Made by a program: the position numbers and the translations under genes
Notes under the pieces: generated by a model
The model's input: only the letters and a program-made list of their open reading frames with translations
What the model was told of the DNA's origin: nothing
Databases searched by the model: none
Shown here: one piece after another, positions 15,043 to 22,780 of the stretch
Position numbering within the stretch: position 1 is the stretch's first letter
Layout: each line of letters begins with the position of its first letter
From: JADFOB01 sp046753625
GTDB lineage: Bacteria > Planctomycetota > Phycisphaerae > UBA1845
Direction of reading: 5' to 3'
NCBI GenBank assembly: GCA_046753625.1
Contig: JBHHUB010000045.1
Location: 1-23,248 of the forward strand
DNA: 23,248 nt

Positions 15043-16108
15043 ATTGGTTTCCTGTTTTCGTGGCGATGGCTCGCCAAAGGTGGAATGTATCCAATGCCAT
15101 ACCTGAGTCGACCGCGCTCGCGGCCTTTTCCACGCCTTCCAACAGCGACCCGGCGATGCCCGCCACCACGATGGCCGCGCCGGCATTGAGCAACGCATGG
15201 TCGCGCTGCGGACCCGGAAGCCCGCGCAGAATCGCCTGAACCACTTCGCCGCTGATCGCGGGCGAATCCACCAGCAGAGACTCCAGCTTGCACCGGCTCA
15301 GGTGCACGTCCTCCGGACGAATCGTAAACCGATGCAACTGCCCATCGCGCAGTTCGACCACTGATGTCTCGGCGGTAATCGTCAAATCGCACAGGCCGTC
15401 GCCTCCGTGAACCACCCACGCATGAACCGCACCCAGCTCGCGCAGGGCGTTTGCCATCAGTTCGGCTAGGTCCGCACGCGGCACGCCGACGATCTGCCGC
15501 TTGGCCCCGGCCGGGTTGGTCAGCGGGCCGAGCAGATTGAAAATCGTCCGCACGGGTAGGGCAGCCCGCACCGGCGCGGCGTATTTCATGGCCGGGTGTA
15601 GGGATCGGGCGTTGAGGTACCCGATTCGCGCCTCTACGAGACATCGCTCCACGGTGGCAGGGCTTGCCTCCACGTCGATACCGAGCGAAGCCAGAACCTC
15701 CGTACTGCCGCTGGCGCGTGTGGTGGAGCGATTGCCGTGCTTGGCCACGGTCGCCCCCGCTGCGGCCGCGATGATCCCGGCCGTCGTCGAGACGTTGAAC
15801 GTACTGATGCCGTCGCCGCCCGTGCCGCAGGTGTCGATGCAATCGGCTTCGCAGGCAATCGTGTGCATTTTCGCTCGCATGGCCTGACCAGCGCCGACCA
15901 GTTCATCCACGCATTCGCCCTTGACCATCAGCGCGCCGAGCAGCGCGCCGGTGGCCGCCTCGGGCAGCCTTCCCGATATGATCTCATCAAAAACGCGGCG
16001 CGCTTGCGCTCGTGAAAGATCCGCTCCTCGCGTAAGCTGCGTGAAGATTGGTTTGGTATCCATAGTTTGCTCGGCGTCCGCGCGTGTCGTATAGTTGTCT
16101 GGCGTCAT
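15041..16108 (-). CDS. trpD: Anthranilate phosphoribosyltransferase, 355 aa
   Basis: Transfers phosphoribose from PRPP to anthranilate, the second committed step of tryptophan synthesis. Seen: DTCGTGGDGISTFNVST with the PRPP loop GTGGDG (95-100), VAKHGNRS (121-128), the anthranilate-side stretch YLNARSLHPAMKYAAPVR and LLGPLTNPAGAKRQIVGV (from residue 192). Usual length is about 340 aa. Start: ATG at 16108 follows AGGGA at good spacing. An internal ATG at 16063 gives 340 aa and is a real alternative, because the first 15 residues are not family-like. No other trp gene is nearby, so the pathway is scattered here. A long perfect palindrome lies 43-66 bp upstream of the start. Confidence 0.95.
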   Translation of the reverse strand: MTPDNYTTRADAEQTMDTKPIFTQLTRGADLSRAQARRVFDEIISGRLPEAATGALLGALMVKGECVDELVGAGQAMRAKMHTIACEADCIDTCGTGGDGISTFNVSTTAGIIAAAAGATVAKHGNRSTTRASGSTEVLASLGIDVEASPATVERCLVEARIGYLNARSLHPAMKYAAPVRAALPVRTIFNLLGPLTNPAGAKRQIVGVPRADLAELMANALRELGAVHAWVVHGGDGLCDLTITAETSVVELRDGQLHRFTIRPEDVHLSRCKLESLLVDSPAISGEVVQAILRGLPGPQRDHALLNAGAAIVVAGIAGSLLEGVEKAASAVDSGMALDTFHLWRAIATKTGNQ

Positions 16109-16150
16109 GTGCGTTCCCTGCCAGCCCGCGCGGCCCGGCGTCTGCGGGTG

Positions 16151-16174
16151 CCCCACCTCCTCTTGGAGGTGGGG
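16151..16174. repeat. Perfect 10-bp inverted repeat between trpD and mnmE
   Basis: CCCCACCTCC (16151-16160) and GGAGGTGGGG (16165-16174) flank the 4-nt loop TCTT. It lies in the divergent gap between trpD and mnmE, with no T run. On the minus strand the GGAGG in the second arm resembles a Shine-Dalgarno but is too far from trpD to act as one. It is either a regulatory hairpin in the trpD leader or a dispersed palindromic repeat. Confidence 0.6.
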
Positions 16175-16362
16175 GAGCCGATGGTGGCGACCGGCTGACG
16201 CCCGCGCTTGCCGACGATCCAAGCTTCCATGCTCCGGCGTCCGAGCCCTTGTGGCCGCGAGATCGTCGGCTCCCCCATGTCTAATAGGAAATGGGGCGCC
16301 CGGCCGCTACGATCCATCGTCGATGCCACACGGAAATCGACCCAGTTGGAAGAATCATAGCG

Positions 16363-17850
16363 ATGCTCGACCGTGTTGACGATACCATCGTGGCTATCTC
16401 CTCCGCTCCGGGATGCGGCCAGGTTGGCATCGTTCGCCTGAGCGGCCCAGGCACGTTGCCCTTGCTTGAGCGCATGGCCCGGCTCGGCGATGGCGGCGTG
16501 CTTTCGCAATGTCGCGGCTTCTCGCGCACTCAGGGTGAAATCTACTTCGACGATAGCCCCTGCGGTTTACCCGCGACGTTTTTCGTGTTTCGCGCCCCCA
16601 ACAGCTATACGCGCCAGGATCTGGTCGAAATCCACACCCTCGGCGCGCCCGTGGTGCTCCGGGCCATTTGTGATAGGGCTGTTACGCTTGGTGCGATCCA
16701 CGCCCAGCCGGGCGAGTTCACGGCCAGAGCGTTTCTGGGCGGTCGACTCTCCCTGACTCAGGCCGAAGGGGTTGCGGCCGTCATCCGCGCGCAGACCGAT
16801 ACACAACTCCGTGCCGCCCGCCGCCTGATGGATGGCGATCTGGCGATGCGGGTGACGTCGCTGCGCGACAAGCTGGCCGGGCTGCTCGCGCTGATCGAGG
16901 CGGAGATCGACTTCGCCGAGGAGCCGATCGAGTTCATTTCGCCCGAGGAACTGCGCGGCCGATTGCGCGAGGTCTGCGCCGACTTGAACGTTTTACGGTC
17001 GACGGGGCGATCAATGGAACAACTGGATACCTTGCCCCACATATTGTTGCTTGGTCCGCCCAACGCCGGCAAGAGCACGCTGATGAACCGGCTAAGCAAG
17101 ACCGACCGCGCAATCTGCGCCGCCGTGGCGGGCACCACGCGCGACGTGCTCGCCGCGCCGATCGACCTGGGCGGCGTTGAGGCCATCCTGCTGGATTCCG
17201 CCGGAATCGACGAGGGCAGCGGTGAGATGGGAAGGTACCGGGAGCGTGCAGCGCCAGGCGACACCAACGCACGCGCTGAGCTCGAAGCGGAAAGTCAGGG
17301 GGCCGCGATGGCGCGGGCCGGATCGGTAGATGTCGTGTGTGTTGTGATTGACGCGACGCGTCCGGTCCCCGATGGATTCCTGGATGCCGTCGAGGCGGCA
17401 ACGCCGGTGCGGATCGTCGTCGCATTGAACAAGATCGACGAATTCGCAGAAGGGCCAGAGCGACGGCAGCTTGCACCAGCCGGAGCTGCATCATCCGCGC
17501 CTGTGCGGCTGCGGGCGTTGGGTCCAATCTGCAGGATCAGCGCGTTGCGCGGCGACGGTTTGAATGGGTTGGTCCAACTGCTAGGCGACGCGCTGGGCGC
17601 TTCGCCCACCACCGCGCAGGGTGAAGGCGTCGTGCTCACCGCAAGGCAAGAGCAGGCGATCGGGTCCGCTGCCGGCGCGGTAGCGCGTGTGGTTGCGCTC
17701 AACGAGGGCGTGCGGTACGTGATCGATCGTGCCGATTTACTCGCGTTCGAGTTGCGCGAGGCGGTCGAGGTGCTGGGCACCGTAACGGGAGAAGTTTCCA
17801 CGGATGATTTGCTCCACCGAATCTTCGCGGATTTTTGCATCGGCAAGTGA
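16363..17850 (+). CDS. mnmE: tRNA uridine-5-carboxymethylaminomethyl(34) GTPase MnmE, 495 aa
   Basis: With MnmG it installs the cmnm5 group on wobble U34 of tRNAs. N-terminal formyl-folate domain: DDTIVAISS, GIVRLSG, YTRQDLVEIHTLG, QPGEFTARAFLGGRLSL. A helical domain contains an inserted GTPase: G1 GPPNAGKST (231-239), K-loop region VAGTTRDVL (255-263), G3 DSAG (278-281, usually DTAG), G4 NKID (356-359), G5 SAL (393-395). It ends in FCIGK with the conserved catalytic-domain Cys492. It is longer than the usual 450-460 aa, mainly through about 24 extra residues (286-312) after G3 in the switch II region. The ATG at 16363 follows GGAAGA; the frame is open upstream but the extension is not family-like. 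mnmG is not in this window. Confidence 0.95.
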   Translation: MLDRVDDTIVAISSAPGCGQVGIVRLSGPGTLPLLERMARLGDGGVLSQCRGFSRTQGEIYFDDSPCGLPATFFVFRAPNSYTRQDLVEIHTLGAPVVLRAICDRAVTLGAIHAQPGEFTARAFLGGRLSLTQAEGVAAVIRAQTDTQLRAARRLMDGDLAMRVTSLRDKLAGLLALIEAEIDFAEEPIEFISPEELRGRLREVCADLNVLRSTGRSMEQLDTLPHILLLGPPNAGKSTLMNRLSKTDRAICAAVAGTTRDVLAAPIDLGGVEAILLDSAGIDEGSGEMGRYRERAAPGDTNARAELEAESQGAAMARAGSVDVVCVVIDATRPVPDGFLDAVEAATPVRIVVALNKIDEFAEGPERRQLAPAGAASSAPVRLRALGPICRISALRGDGLNGLVQLLGDALGASPTTAQGEGVVLTARQEQAIGSAAGAVARVVALNEGVRYVIDRADLLAFELREAVEVLGTVTGEVSTDDLLHRIFADFCIGK

Positions 17851-18189
17851 TGGGGGCGGCACCGCGGACCGTCGGAGCACCGCGGCGCCAGCCCGGTGAT
17901 ATGCCGCCGCGGCGGGTCCGAGGACTCAAGTCCGGCGCGCATCGCTGGGCAGACGTGGCGAGATGGGCATGTCCTGTCGCTCGTCGGTAGCTCTGTTGAG
18001 CCTTGCCCGTCAGTGTCTGAAGAATTCGGACTGATTGGTAGCAGGTGGGATTCCCCCATGGAGCAAAGGGGCAATGACGTATGCCCTGTATCGCAGGGGA
18101 TCCAGCGTGCGCTGGCCCCGTCCGAGGGCTGGCGCCCTCGGCTCTGAGGCGCGAACCGAATCACGCGTAGAGAGGATCCATCGCGCGCG
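17851..18189. other. Gene-free interval between mnmE and the xerC terminator
   Basis: I see no supportable gene in these 340 bases between convergent mnmE and xerC. No intrinsic terminator with a T run follows mnmE. The only structure is the 8-bp-arm palindrome at 18122-18141. Confidence 0.5.
18122..18141. repeat. REP-like palindrome, 8-bp arms and 4-nt loop
   Basis: CCGAGGGC and GCCCTCGG flank the loop TGGC. The geometry equals that of the palindrome at 1071-1090, and again it lies in an intergenic gap without a T run. Confidence 0.55.
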
Positions 18190-18226
18190 AAAAAACGCCG
18201 CGAAAAGGTATGCTTCTCGCGGCGTT
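18190..18226 (-). terminator. Intrinsic terminator of the xerC cluster
   Basis: On the minus strand AACGCCGCGA (18226-18217) and TCGCGGCGTT (18203-18194) form a perfect 10-bp stem with a 13-nt loop. The transcript runs into TTTTTT (18195-18190). It lies 44 nt after the recombinase stop codon. Confidence 0.85.
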
Positions 18227-18269
18227 CCTGTGAGCGGGGTTGCTCCCGATTTCTTTGAGGATGGCGTGG

Positions 18270-19283
18270 CTACGATCTCGGGTGCGCCTGGTCGTAGGCG
18301 ACTTTGAGCCGAGGCGTCGTCAGGTGCGTATAAATCTGGGTCGTCGAAAGCGACTGATGACCGAGCAGCTCTTGGACGCTCCTTAGATCGGCCCCGTTGT
18401 TGAGCATATGCGTCGCGAAGCTGTGGCGCAGCGTGTGCGGGCTGATGCTCGGATCGAGTCCCGCTTGCGTCAGATACTTGTCCAGTTTGCGTCGGACGCT
18501 GCGCGTGCTGAGCCGCTGGCCGTGCTTGTTGACGAACATGGCGTTCTGATCAAACGTCGCGGAGCGGGCGTCGGCACGGCGCAGTTCGAGGTAGCGGCGG
18601 ATCGCGGCGATGGCCGTCGGGCCCACCGGAGTCGTGCGCTGCTTCTTGCCTTTGCCGTGGACGCGGATGGTGCCGCCGTCGAAATCGACGTCGATGAAAT
18701 TCAAATCTACCAGCTCGCTGACGCGCACGCCGGTCGAGAAGAGCACCTCCAACATCGCGCGGTCGCGCGCCCCAAGCAGCGTGTTGGTATCCGGCGTATT
18801 CAAGAGCTTCGTGATCTGTTCGAGCTCAAGAAACTTCGGAAGCCGCTTTTCCTGCTTGGGTGTACGGATCGAAGCCAGAGGATGCACCTTGACGTAACCG
18901 CGCCGCAAGCAGAACTTGTAAAAGCTGCGCAGGGTGGCGAGCTTTCGGGCGATGGTGGACTTGGAGTAGTTCTGAGTCCCCAGGAAACTCAAAAACCCCT
19001 TGATGGTTTCCGGCTCAACCGTCCGAAGTTTTTCCTGCACTTCGGTGTGGACGAGCACGGCCGTTTCCGTGACGGTTCCGTTGACGGACGTTCCGGTTGG
19101 CGTGTTGTCCGTAGGGACGAACGCGCCGAAATTCTGCCTCCCGGATGCCCGCGCCGTGTCACCACCCAGGAAAGCACAAAACTGTGCCAGGTCAGCGGCA
19201 TAACACTTGGCCGTATGAGGCGAGAAGTGCCGTTCGAACCGGAGGTAGTTCAGGAACTCGTCAATGATCGATTGCTCACTCAT
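18270..19283 (-). CDS. xerC: Site-specific tyrosine recombinase XerC/XerD type, 337 aa
   Basis: Resolves chromosome dimers at dif, or acts as a related integrase. All catalytic residues are visible: Arg187 (FSTGVRVSELVDL), Lys211 (VHGKGKKQR), His283 and Arg286 (SPHTLRHSFATHML), His309 (LLGHQSLSTTQ) and nucleophile Tyr318 (QIYTH). The N-terminal SAM-like domain FLNYLRFERHFSPHTAKCY is typical, but about 40 extra residues (41-82, rich in Thr, Gly, Asn, Val) are inserted in it; usual length is about 300. XerC and XerD cannot be told apart from sequence alone, so the symbol is provisional. The start at ATG 19283 (MSEQSIIDEF) fits the family; the frame is open 23 codons further upstream. It is the last gene of a minus-strand cluster and ends at a strong terminator. 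No phage genes are near. Confidence 0.92.
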   Translation of the reverse strand: MSEQSIIDEFLNYLRFERHFSPHTAKCYAADLAQFCAFLGGDTARASGRQNFGAFVPTDNTPTGTSVNGTVTETAVLVHTEVQEKLRTVEPETIKGFLSFLGTQNYSKSTIARKLATLRSFYKFCLRRGYVKVHPLASIRTPKQEKRLPKFLELEQITKLLNTPDTNTLLGARDRAMLEVLFSTGVRVSELVDLNFIDVDFDGGTIRVHGKGKKQRTTPVGPTAIAAIRRYLELRRADARSATFDQNAMFVNKHGQRLSTRSVRRKLDKYLTQAGLDPSISPHTLRHSFATHMLNNGADLRSVQELLGHQSLSTTQIYTHLTTPRLKVAYDQAHPRS

Positions 19284-19365
19284 GATCGCTTTACACTTCG
19301 GCGACTTCAAACACCCCGTTACCTGTTCACCGACCTCCCCGCTGGGAGGCAACCAAAACCTGTGA

Positions 19366-19572
19366 CTACGTGGCGATCTGATCGAGCTCCGTCTCCAGCC
19401 TTCGGCCCATCTGGTAGCTCAGGACGGCCGCGTCGAACCAGTCGAACGCGCTCGTTGGGTCCGCGGCCAAGGACGCAAACGCGTCGATGACTTCGCCCTC
19501 CTGTCCCGGCGGATAGCGAAACACGAACCGCTCCTCGCCTTTGACCAGAGATAGTTGCCGAATCTCGTTCAT
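19366..19572 (-). CDS. Conserved-looking small protein, 68 aa, unknown function
   Basis: Sequence begins MNEIRQLSLVKGEERFVFRY and continues with an acidic, helical part including FASLAADPTSAFDWFDAAVL. There is no signal or membrane segment, so it is probably cytoplasmic. I do not recognise a family. Its ATG overlaps the TGA of the preceding lipoprotein gene (ATGA), implying translational coupling, and the recombinase follows 82 nt later. The coupling and the protein-like composition make it a real gene in my view; no function can be assigned. Confidence 0.75.
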   Translation of the reverse strand: MNEIRQLSLVKGEERFVFRYPPGQEGEVIDAFASLAADPTSAFDWFDAAVLSYQMGRRLETELDQIAT

Positions 19573-20321
19573 GGCATCCCTTCCGCTCGCGGGTCTCCTA
19601 CCGCGAGTTCAGAATCTTCAGGCCAACTCAGTAGTTGACTTATCGTCGAGTAACAGCAGAACCTTATGAAGTTCTGCTGGCTGACTACGAATTTCCGCCA
19701 GCCGTAGGGGCTTCGGCCCCCGAGGCGCACGGCTGCAAACGCCTTGATGTCATCCACGGTGCGCGCATGTGAGGCGTCGAACACGTCTTGGGTTTGGGCA
19801 AGTAGACCCCGCCGCGTAACTCCGTTCGGGGCACCCGCCAGCGAGGCGCGGCGCGAGAGCGCAACCGGATCCGCCGCGCCGTCGCGCGGGCCAACGGTCG
19901 TTCCGTACAGTTGGCCGGTGATAGAGATGCTTGGCGGATCGTAGGGATCATATTCTGCTACCGAAAATACCAGGATCGCATCCGCATCCAACAAGCGCAA
20001 CACATCGAGGGCTTGTTCTTGGGATGCCACGCCGTCCTCGCCGCGCGCAGCGAGCACGGCCAAGACGCGGCTGACGGGAACGGTCGAAACGCCCTCGGCG
20101 TAGCTCAACTCGCTGGCCATCAAGTCCGCGAAACGATTGCGGTCGAAATCCGCCGAGCCACTTTGATTGATGGCCGGCGCTACCGCGATCACCAGCGGAC
20201 CAAACCGCTTGTTGCCGATTCGGGCTCGACCAACCGATTGGTGCGAAACACAACCGATTATCGGCCCCAACCAACAGACGATCAGGAGCATCCACGCTCC
20301 TTTGGTTGTATGCTTGGCCAT
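19569..20321 (-). CDS. Predicted lipoprotein with an alpha/beta (CsgG/LpoB-like?) domain, 250 aa
   Basis: The signal peptide MAKHTTKGAWMLLIVCWLGP is followed by lipobox IIGC with Cys24 as the anchor. The mature domain (about 45-150) has strand-helix alternation: PLVIAVAPAINQSGSADFDR, then FADLMASELS, VPVSRVLAVLAA and LLDADAILVFSVAEYDPYDP. This resembles outer-membrane assembly lipoproteins of the CsgG/LpoB/TolB-N type; the resemblance is structural guesswork, not a motif match. Start: ATG at 20321 follows AGAGGG at good spacing. An upstream start at 20393 would add 24 charged residues before the signal peptide. It lies downstream of a TolB-like propeller gene. Two stem-loops are encoded near its 3' end (19654-19679 and 19707-19720). 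Confidence 0.75.
   Translation of the reverse strand: MAKHTTKGAWMLLIVCWLGPIIGCVSHQSVGRARIGNKRFGPLVIAVAPAINQSGSADFDRNRFADLMASELSYAEGVSTVPVSRVLAVLAARGEDGVASQEQALDVLRLLDADAILVFSVAEYDPYDPPSISITGQLYGTTVGPRDGAADPVALSRRASLAGAPNGVTRRGLLAQTQDVFDASHARTVDDIKAFAAVRLGGRSPYGWRKFVVSQQNFIRFCCYSTISQLLSWPEDSELAVGDPRAEGMP
19654..19679 (-). repeat. Perfect 9-bp hairpin inside the lipoprotein 3' coding region
   Basis: CAGCAGAAC and GTTCTGCTG flank an 8-nt loop. It encodes part of QQNFIRFCC. A second hairpin, GGGGC/GCCCC with loop TTCG, lies close by at 19707-19720. Such structures can adjust expression of downstream cistrons in an operon; a role is not shown. Confidence 0.4.
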
Positions 20322-20608
20322 CCGTTGCCCTCTTTCGTTTCGGCCTCCATGCCGGATTCCGTGTGAAAGACGCCGCGATTGCGAGGCCATCACATCCGAA
20401 TCACACGTCTCATCGTCTAATTCGGGGCCGCTCTTTGGATCGAACCGGCCGAAACCGAGACATATTTGGTTACCTGGCGGCTCGCAGCGGCCTCGCCGAG
20501 ACCATCCTTACCGAACCGCCCGCTTCAGCACGCGGTTTCAAACGCCTTGTCACACGGCGGTCCGTCGCCCCTGCTGTGGTGCCTTCCGAGCCCACCCGTG
20601 CTGGCCCA

Positions 20609-21790
20609 TCAATCCACGATGCTCATCGCCGATGTCGGGCGGGCGCCGCGGTCGTTTGAGTCCGGTGCCGGACGTTGCCGGGTTACCGCCGTCGGCATCG
20701 AACCTGATTGCCACGGCGTGGCCGGTAGTTGTGACCAGATGTTCTCCTGGCCGACCCGACTGGACGTGAAGAATACGCGTCCATCCGCACCAAACACCGG
20801 AGCGTAGCTGCTGGCATAGCCGTCCGTCAGCCTCATCCGCCCGCTGCCGTCTGCGTTCACCATCCAAATGTCAAAGTTGCCGATGACCGTAGTGGCGTCC
20901 GGTGAGTCGCCCGAAACGCCGGGTACGCTCGCGAAGGCCAGGCGATCGCCTTCCGGGCTCCAAGTGGGCAGGATCATCGATTGCTGCCAATCGGCAGCGA
21001 CTTCGGTCGGATACCTCGGTTCCCCGTCGACAAGAGTCACAGTCCAGATGCTGAACCATCGGCTTCCACGTTCGCGGGCGCGCTGGAATGCGATGGTGGA
21101 CCCGGCCGGCGACCATTCCGGGAAGAGGCCATACCCGACGAACTGATTCGAGCCGCCTGCCACGGAGTCTGCGATCCACAGCTCCCACTGACCACCTTGA
21201 GGGGGGAGGCTGCAATAGACCAATTGTGATCCGTCGGGTGACCAGCTCGGGTGCACGTCCTCACTGGGACCGGAGGTGACCTGAATGGGTTGTCCGCCGC
21301 CGGCTCCGATAATCCAAATGTCCCAGTTGCCGCTGCGATTGCTGGCGAAGGCTACCTTTTGATCATCGGGGCTCCATGCCGGCTGAATGTCCGATGCCGG
21401 ATCGCCGGTCAACATGGTGACCGCGACGCCGTTGACGTTCTTGATGTAGAGGTTCGGGTTTTGGTTGTGCCGCGTTGAGGAGAAGACCATGCGCCGGCCG
21501 GTGGAGTCCAGGTCCGGGTCCGCATCGTCTCCGATGCCCGTGAAGGAGTGCTGTCGCAACGACACGGTTGACCGGGTGTAATACACCGAATTGGGACCGT
21601 CCTGAATCTCACCGAACAGATTGATCCGCCGGGCTCGCGCGGCAGCGAGCATGGCGTTGGCACTCCCCGGCATGCGGGCGTAGTCATGCCGCGTCATTCC
21701 GTAGTCAGCCCGATGGGATGTCGAATCACATGCCATAATGCCTGTAACGAGCAGAGCCGCGATCAGCAAACGTGCTTTGGTTGGAATCAA
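20609..21790 (-). CDS. TolB-like beta-propeller lipoprotein, 393 aa
   Basis: About six PD40/WD40-like blades: DPDLDSTGRRMVFSSTRHNQ, DIQPAWSPDDQKVAFASNRS, DVHPSWSPDGSQLVYCS, FPEWSPAGSTIAFQRARE, ILPTWSPEGDRLAFAS and YAPVFGADGRVFFTSSR. TolB of the Tol-Pal system has this propeller in the periplasm and helps maintain the outer membrane. Here the protein carries a lipoprotein signal (MIPTKARLLIAALLVTGIMA, then Cys21) and lacks an obvious TolB N-terminal domain, so it is TolB-like, not clearly TolB. Start: TTG at 21790 follows GAGGTG with 7-nt spacing and gives a clean signal peptide. ATG at 21805 lacks a ribosome site, and GTG at 21859 adds 23 residues. No pal, tolQ or tolR is seen. The next lipoprotein gene in the cluster is 287 bp downstream. 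Confidence 0.87.
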   Translation of the reverse strand: MIPTKARLLIAALLVTGIMACDSTSHRADYGMTRHDYARMPGSANAMLAAARARRINLFGEIQDGPNSVYYTRSTVSLRQHSFTGIGDDADPDLDSTGRRMVFSSTRHNQNPNLYIKNVNGVAVTMLTGDPASDIQPAWSPDDQKVAFASNRSGNWDIWIIGAGGGQPIQVTSGPSEDVHPSWSPDGSQLVYCSLPPQGGQWELWIADSVAGGSNQFVGYGLFPEWSPAGSTIAFQRARERGSRWFSIWTVTLVDGEPRYPTEVAADWQQSMILPTWSPEGDRLAFASVPGVSGDSPDATTVIGNFDIWMVNADGSGRMRLTDGYASSYAPVFGADGRVFFTSSRVGQENIWSQLPATPWQSGSMPTAVTRQRPAPDSNDRGARPTSAMSIVD

Positions 21791-22780
21791 TGGTCTACAC
21801 CTCATTGAAGAAACGAACGGTAGCCAATGGCCCAGACGCGACCGGATCAACCCCGCCACGCAAGATTCCAGAGGCCTTCCAATTCCGGTGTCATCGGCAT
21901 CGGTTCCGTACCAAAACAGTTACCCATAGGGGCGCAACATGTCCGAAAATCATCTGTGATATCGACGCAAGTTGAACCACGTCGACACCCCTCCAGGTGG
22001 CAACCTTTGCCGAGAGGCCGCGCATTTTCCGCACGCGCCGAGGGCGTCAAACCGGCCCATAACATGCCGGGCAACGTGCCGCGAACGCCGATGGTGCCGA
22101 TCGATCAGCTCCGACGCGCGTTGCGATCAATCCGGGTCGAAGGCCGGCGTGGGCGATGGCGATCCCGCATCACACGATCAGTTGCGACGTGGAATCAGAG
22201 ACGATGCGGCGTCTGCCGGTTGATCTGCGAGAATCAGGAATCCATCACGCTCGCCTCTGAGATCATGCAGCGGCCGTCCAATTCGCTGCGAGCTTGGGGC
22301 AGCGTCATGCGATTCGGTCGGAGTCGGCAGCCGATCGGTTGTGGGTTTCCGAGCGATCGGCCTGTGTTTTTCTTGGCTGGAACGCGTCGCTGGCATCGTA
22401 AGTGCTTGCGTGAAAGAAGGATAAAGTAATTCCGGTCCGGCGCTCGCCTATCGCGGAGAAGCGTACTAGACTATGGCGTACTCCGACGATCCTCGCGCGA
22501 AGGCCGGTACGGGTAGCCGTGGCGTACCCCATTGTGGGACGTAGCATCTTTGGCGATCAATTTTGCCTATGCCACCTATCTTGCGAGGTATGTCGAAGCA
22601 CGAGACTGGCTTGTCCATATCGTGAGCGGGCCTGGACATTGGGGTCCGCGTGGTGGTCGATGGTGGGAAGGAAGCGTCTTGCCGGCTTGGGGCTGACCAC
22701 ACAGAAACGCACTGCGGCCACGTTTAGGGTGAAAACCCACCGCGGGAATGTGCACGATCTGAGGTCGAGGGGAAGTTGCG
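21791..22780. other. About 1 kb without a supportable gene
   Basis: Divergent gap between the TolB-like gene and the isochorismatase-fold gene. Open frames up to 200 codons exist on the plus strand, but their composition (Arg, Pro, Cys and Trp rich, no domain) is that of non-coding GC-rich DNA. I see no tRNA, no transposase and no convincing promoter. Minor structure: a GGGT/ACCC hairpin with a GAAA loop at 22727-22738. Confidence 0.5.

Noticed and set aside
19225..19245. tRNA T-arm-like GTTCGAACC
   Set aside because: It lies within the Xer recombinase coding region, and no cloverleaf can be built around it.
18270..19283. Prophage or integron integrase
   Set aside because: The protein has the XerC/D core layout. 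No phage, attachment-site duplication, tRNA or cassette array is visible around it.
21827..22429. 200-codon plus-strand frame in the gap before the isochorismatase-fold gene
   Set aside because: It is Arg, Pro and Trp rich with no recognisable domain or ribosome site, and looks like random GC-rich sequence.
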